DNA of 64,000 bases from Staphylococcus gallinarum (GTDB taxonomy: Bacteria > Bacillota > Bacilli > Staphylococcales > Staphylococcaceae), in assembly GCF_000875895.1 (NCBI RefSeq), contig NZ_JXCF01000026.1:124001-188000 (forward strand), given 5' to 3'. The translations under genes and the position numbers were made by a program. A model generated the notes under the pieces. That model made no database searches and was not told where the DNA came from. It saw only the letters and a list, made by a program, of their open reading frames with translations. How positions within the stretch are numbered: position 1 is the stretch's first letter; each line of letters begins with the position of its first letter. Shown here piece by piece: positions 61,574 through 64,000 of the stretch.

Positions 61574-62959
61574 ATGGCAAATGAAAGAGATTCAATCACT
61601 TTAGAGGACGAACAGGTATATGATAAAGATTTACTCGATCGATTACTACATGAGAATCAGATTGACGCGTTTAGAGAAGAATTTTTATCAATGCACAACT
61701 ATGAACAAAGTGAATATTTTGAAGACAGTGATGATGATATTCGTCAACGAATCTATGAAGTATTATCGCCAGAAGAGGTTGCAGATTTCTTCGAACAACT
61801 AGAAATTGATGAAGAAGATTATGAGGCATTGTTTGATACGATGGATGCTACATATGCGAGTAAAGTGTTAGAGGATATGTCATATGATAACGCCGTTGAT
61901 ATTATGAACCAATTGTCTAAGCAAAAGGTCGTCAGTTTACTGACATTGATGAATCGTGAGGACGCTAAGGAAATCAAAGCGTTATTACATTATGAAGAAG
62001 ATACTGCCGGTGGTATCATGACTACCGAGTATATTTCGCTTAAAGCAACAATGCCAGTAAAGGAAGCATTGATGCATGTTAAAGAACAAGCTCCAGATGC
62101 TGAAACAATTTACGTTATATTTACTGTCAATGATGATAAACAATTAGCAGGTGTGTTATCACTGAGAGATTTGATTGTTGCAGAAAATGATGCTTATATC
62201 GAAGACATTATGAGTGAACGTGTCATTAGTGCTAATGCTGCCGACGACCAAGAGGATGTAGCACAGAAGATGCGAGACTATGACTTTATCGCAATGCCAG
62301 TTGTCGACTATCAAGATCATTTGTTAGGGATTATCACTATCGATGATATCTTAGACGTTATGGATGAAGAAGCAAGTGAAGACTACTCTCGTTTAGCCGG
62401 TGTATCAGATGTCGATGCGACAAATGATTCTATTTTGAAAACAGCAACGAAACGTTTGCCGTGGTTAATCATCTTGACGTTCTTAGGCATGATTACAGCA
62501 ACAATATTAGGTTCATTTGAAGATACATTAGCGAAGGTTGCATTACTAGCAGCATTTATTCCTATTATTAGCGGGATGTCAGGGAATTCAGGGACACAAT
62601 CATTAGCCGTATCAGTACGTAATATTTCAACAGGTGAAATTGATGAGGAAAGTAAATTTAAGGTTGCTTTACGTGAAGCAGGGAGTGGCTTTTTAAGTGG
62701 CTTGGTTTGTGCAATATTACTCTGTATTATCATTGTGATTATTTATGGACAACCAATTTTAGCAATAATTGTCGGATCAAGCTTGACAATTGCAATGACA
62801 GTAGGTACATTAGTTGGTTCAATGATTCCTTTAGTAATGAATAAATTGAAGATAGATCCAGCCGTTGCTAGTGGACCATTTATAACAACAATTAATGATA
62901 TTGTTAGTATGTTAATCTATTTTGGATTAGCTACATCATTTATGTCTTATTTAACATAG
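61574..62959 (+). CDS. mgtE: Magnesium transporter MgtE
   Basis: MgtE is a Mg2+-gated Mg2+ channel. The 461-residue protein has an acidic N domain (about 30-140), two CBS domains (about 145-265) and five transmembrane helices from about 290, with NSGTQSLAVSVRNI near 337-350 and ASGPFITTINDIVSM near 433-447, the family signatures. The N domain and CBS pair sense cytoplasmic Mg2+ and close the channel. I choose ATG 61574, seven bases after GGAGG, over a GTG two codons upstream. No riboswitch is visible before it, since it is embedded in the relQ operon. cpaA begins ten bases after it. Confidence 0.95.
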   Translation: MANERDSITLEDEQVYDKDLLDRLLHENQIDAFREEFLSMHNYEQSEYFEDSDDDIRQRIYEVLSPEEVADFFEQLEIDEEDYEALFDTMDATYASKVLEDMSYDNAVDIMNQLSKQKVVSLLTLMNREDAKEIKALLHYEEDTAGGIMTTEYISLKATMPVKEALMHVKEQAPDAETIYVIFTVNDDKQLAGVLSLRDLIVAENDAYIEDIMSERVISANAADDQEDVAQKMRDYDFIAMPVVDYQDHLLGIITIDDILDVMDEEASEDYSRLAGVSDVDATNDSILKTATKRLPWLIILTFLGMITATILGSFEDTLAKVALLAAFIPIISGMSGNSGTQSLAVSVRNISTGEIDEESKFKVALREAGSGFLSGLVCAILLCIIIVIIYGQPILAIIVGSSLTIAMTVGTLVGSMIPLVMNKLKIDPAVASGPFITTINDIVSMLIYFGLATSFMSYLT

Positions 62960-62968
62960 GGGGGTTAT

Positions 62969-64000
62969 ATGGAATTCGTATCACTTGTTGTAGTAGTTTT
63001 AGCAGCATTTTTAACACCTATTTTAGTAAATCGACTTAGAATTACATTTATACCCGTCGTCGTTGCAGAAATATTAATGGGTATCGTTATTGGTCACTCA
63101 TTTTTAAATTTAGTAGAACGTGACGAAATGCTAAATATATTATCAACATTAGGATTTATATTTTTAATGTTTTTAAGTGGATTGGAAATAGATTTTAAAG
63201 CTTTTAAAAAGGATAAAAGTGGAGAACAGCAAGAAGAAGGAACACGCAAAAAGAAAGAACCGGGGCATTTACAATTAGCACTTGTAGTATTTATGTTTAT
63301 CATGATTATTTCAATTGTTTTTGCATACATGTTTAAATGGTTTGGATTGATTGATGATGTCTTATTAATGGTCATCATTATTTCAACGATATCACTTGGC
63401 GTGGTAGTTCCAACATTAAAAGAAATGAATATCATGAGAACGACAATTGGACAATTTATTTTGCTCGTTGCAGTCTTAGCAGATTTAGTAACCATGATAT
63501 TACTTACAGCCTATGGTACCTTACATGCGTCTGGTAGCACTTCACTTTGGTTAATAGGTAGCTTGGTTGTATTTACAATTATCTTTTACTTATTGGGTGG
63601 TATCTTTAAGAAGGCCCAATTCTTGCAAAAATTAATGGACGGTACGACACAAATTGGTATACGTGCAGTGTTTGCATTGATCATTATGCTTGTAGCATTA
63701 GCAGAAGGTGTTGGCGCAGAAAACATTCTTGGTGCATTTCTTGCAGGTGTCGTCGTATCACTATTAGGACCTGATGAAGATATGGTTGAAAAGCTAGATT
63801 CATTTGGTTATGGTTTCTTTATTCCTATATTCTTTATCATGGTCGGGGTTGATTTAAATATCCCAAGTTTAATCAAAGAACCGTCATTATTATTAATTAT
63901 TCCATTTTTAATAATTGCGTTCTTAATTTCTAAGCTGATTCCAGTATTTTATATACGTAGATGGTTTGATATGAAGACGACAATTTCATCTGCCTTCTTA
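62969..64000 (+). CDS. cpaA: CPA2-family Na+(K+)/H+ antiporter, truncated by the window edge
   Basis: The frame begins at ATG 62969 after AGGGGGG and stays open for 344 codons to the window end. The visible part is a CPA2 (KefB-like) antiporter membrane domain with about ten helices: FLTPILVNRLRITFIPVVVA near 14-33, FLMFLSGLEIDFKAFKK near 66-82, ADLVTMILLTAY near 170-181 and GAFLAGVVVSLLGPDEDMVE near 256-275. The orthologue beside mgtE in S. aureus is CpaA, whose C-terminal RCK domain binds cyclic di-AMP; that domain would lie beyond the edge and cannot be checked. An insert EEGTRKKKEPG near 89-99 makes a charged loop. Confidence 0.88.
   Translation, partial: MEFVSLVVVVLAAFLTPILVNRLRITFIPVVVAEILMGIVIGHSFLNLVERDEMLNILSTLGFIFLMFLSGLEIDFKAFKKDKSGEQQEEGTRKKKEPGHLQLALVVFMFIMIISIVFAYMFKWFGLIDDVLLMVIIISTISLGVVVPTLKEMNIMRTTIGQFILLVAVLADLVTMILLTAYGTLHASGSTSLWLIGSLVVFTIIFYLLGGIFKKAQFLQKLMDGTTQIGIRAVFALIIMLVALAEGVGAENILGAFLAGVVVSLLGPDEDMVEKLDSFGYGFFIPIFFIMVGVDLNIPSLIKEPSLLLIIPFLIIAFLISKLIPVFYIRRWFDMKTTISSAFL

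Noticed and set aside
63094..63495. 133-codon minus-strand frame near the window end
   Set aside because: It is opposite the cpaA membrane domain, whose frame is open to the edge and matches a known family.

Overview
This is a chromosomal segment of a Staphylococcus species: low-GC, with almost every gene belonging to the conserved Firmicutes core. The gene order (mnhABCDEFG, ppi, rocD-gudB, glpQ, argGH, pgi, spsA-spsB, addBA, cdr, sufT, clpB, fabH-fabF, opp, trpS, spxA, mecA, coiA, pepF, rsaE, spxH, globin, relQ, nadK, mgtE, cpaA) is the one I know from Staphylococcus aureus. The proteins that I can compare from memory (SpsB, Cdr, MnhD, ClpB) look clearly diverged from S. aureus, so I call the genus with confidence and leave the species open. 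No tRNA, rRNA, CRISPR array, prophage or resistance island is visible.

Layout. 1-6.8 kb: a dispersed repeat, then the seven-gene Mnh Na+/H+ antiporter operon and kapB on the minus strand. 6.8-13 kb: cyclophilin, an S1-domain protein, an Old Yellow Enzyme, a 42-residue microprotein, rocD and gudB (arginine/proline catabolism to glutamate and 2-oxoglutarate). 13-17.5 kb, minus strand: secreted GlpQ, a second repeat copy, and argH/argG with a likely ARG box. 17.8-28.6 kb: pgi, a VTT membrane protein, the signal peptidase pair spsA (pseudoenzyme) and spsB, then the addB-addA recombination helicase-nuclease. 28.6-36.9 kb: a DUF418 protein, a FAH-family hydrolase, a decayed transposase, a YisL protein, Cdr, a HAD phosphatase, SufT and an OatA-like acyltransferase. 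37-43.6 kb: clpB with a CtsR operator, a third repeat copy, a YjzD-like protein, fabH-fabF behind a FapR operator, and a DUF3899 protein. 43.8-50.7 kb: the opp oligopeptide permease with a CodY-like box, and trpS. 51-58.7 kb: spxA, mecA, coiA, pepF, the sRNA RsaE, a Rossmann oxidoreductase, and the minus-strand CYTH-globin-spxH operon. 58.9-64 kb: UPF0738, relQ, nadK, an RluD-like synthase, mgtE and the truncated cpaA.

How the genes fit together. Redox and proteolysis control cluster here: Spx, its adaptor SpxH, the Clp adaptor MecA, the disaggregase ClpB, coenzyme A disulfide reductase and RsaE. Nitrogen and amino-acid flux is a second theme: Opp import, PepF, RocD, GudB, ArgGH, RelQ. RsaE is a possible link, because its duplicated C-rich motif can pair with the ribosome binding sites of oppB, oppD, oppA and rocD in this same window.

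Most notable observations: a four-member family of short dispersed elements that carry a perfect 15-bp palindrome and a shared reading frame, always in gene 3' flanks, with one palindrome loop flipped relative to its element; a strong internal start inside clpB; RsaE with candidate targets nearby; an oxidoreductase lying between rsaE and spxH; a 120-residue Q/N/T/S-rich linker in GlpQ; and an IS1182-like transposase remnant. I found no clear evidence for an entirely new multi-gene system.
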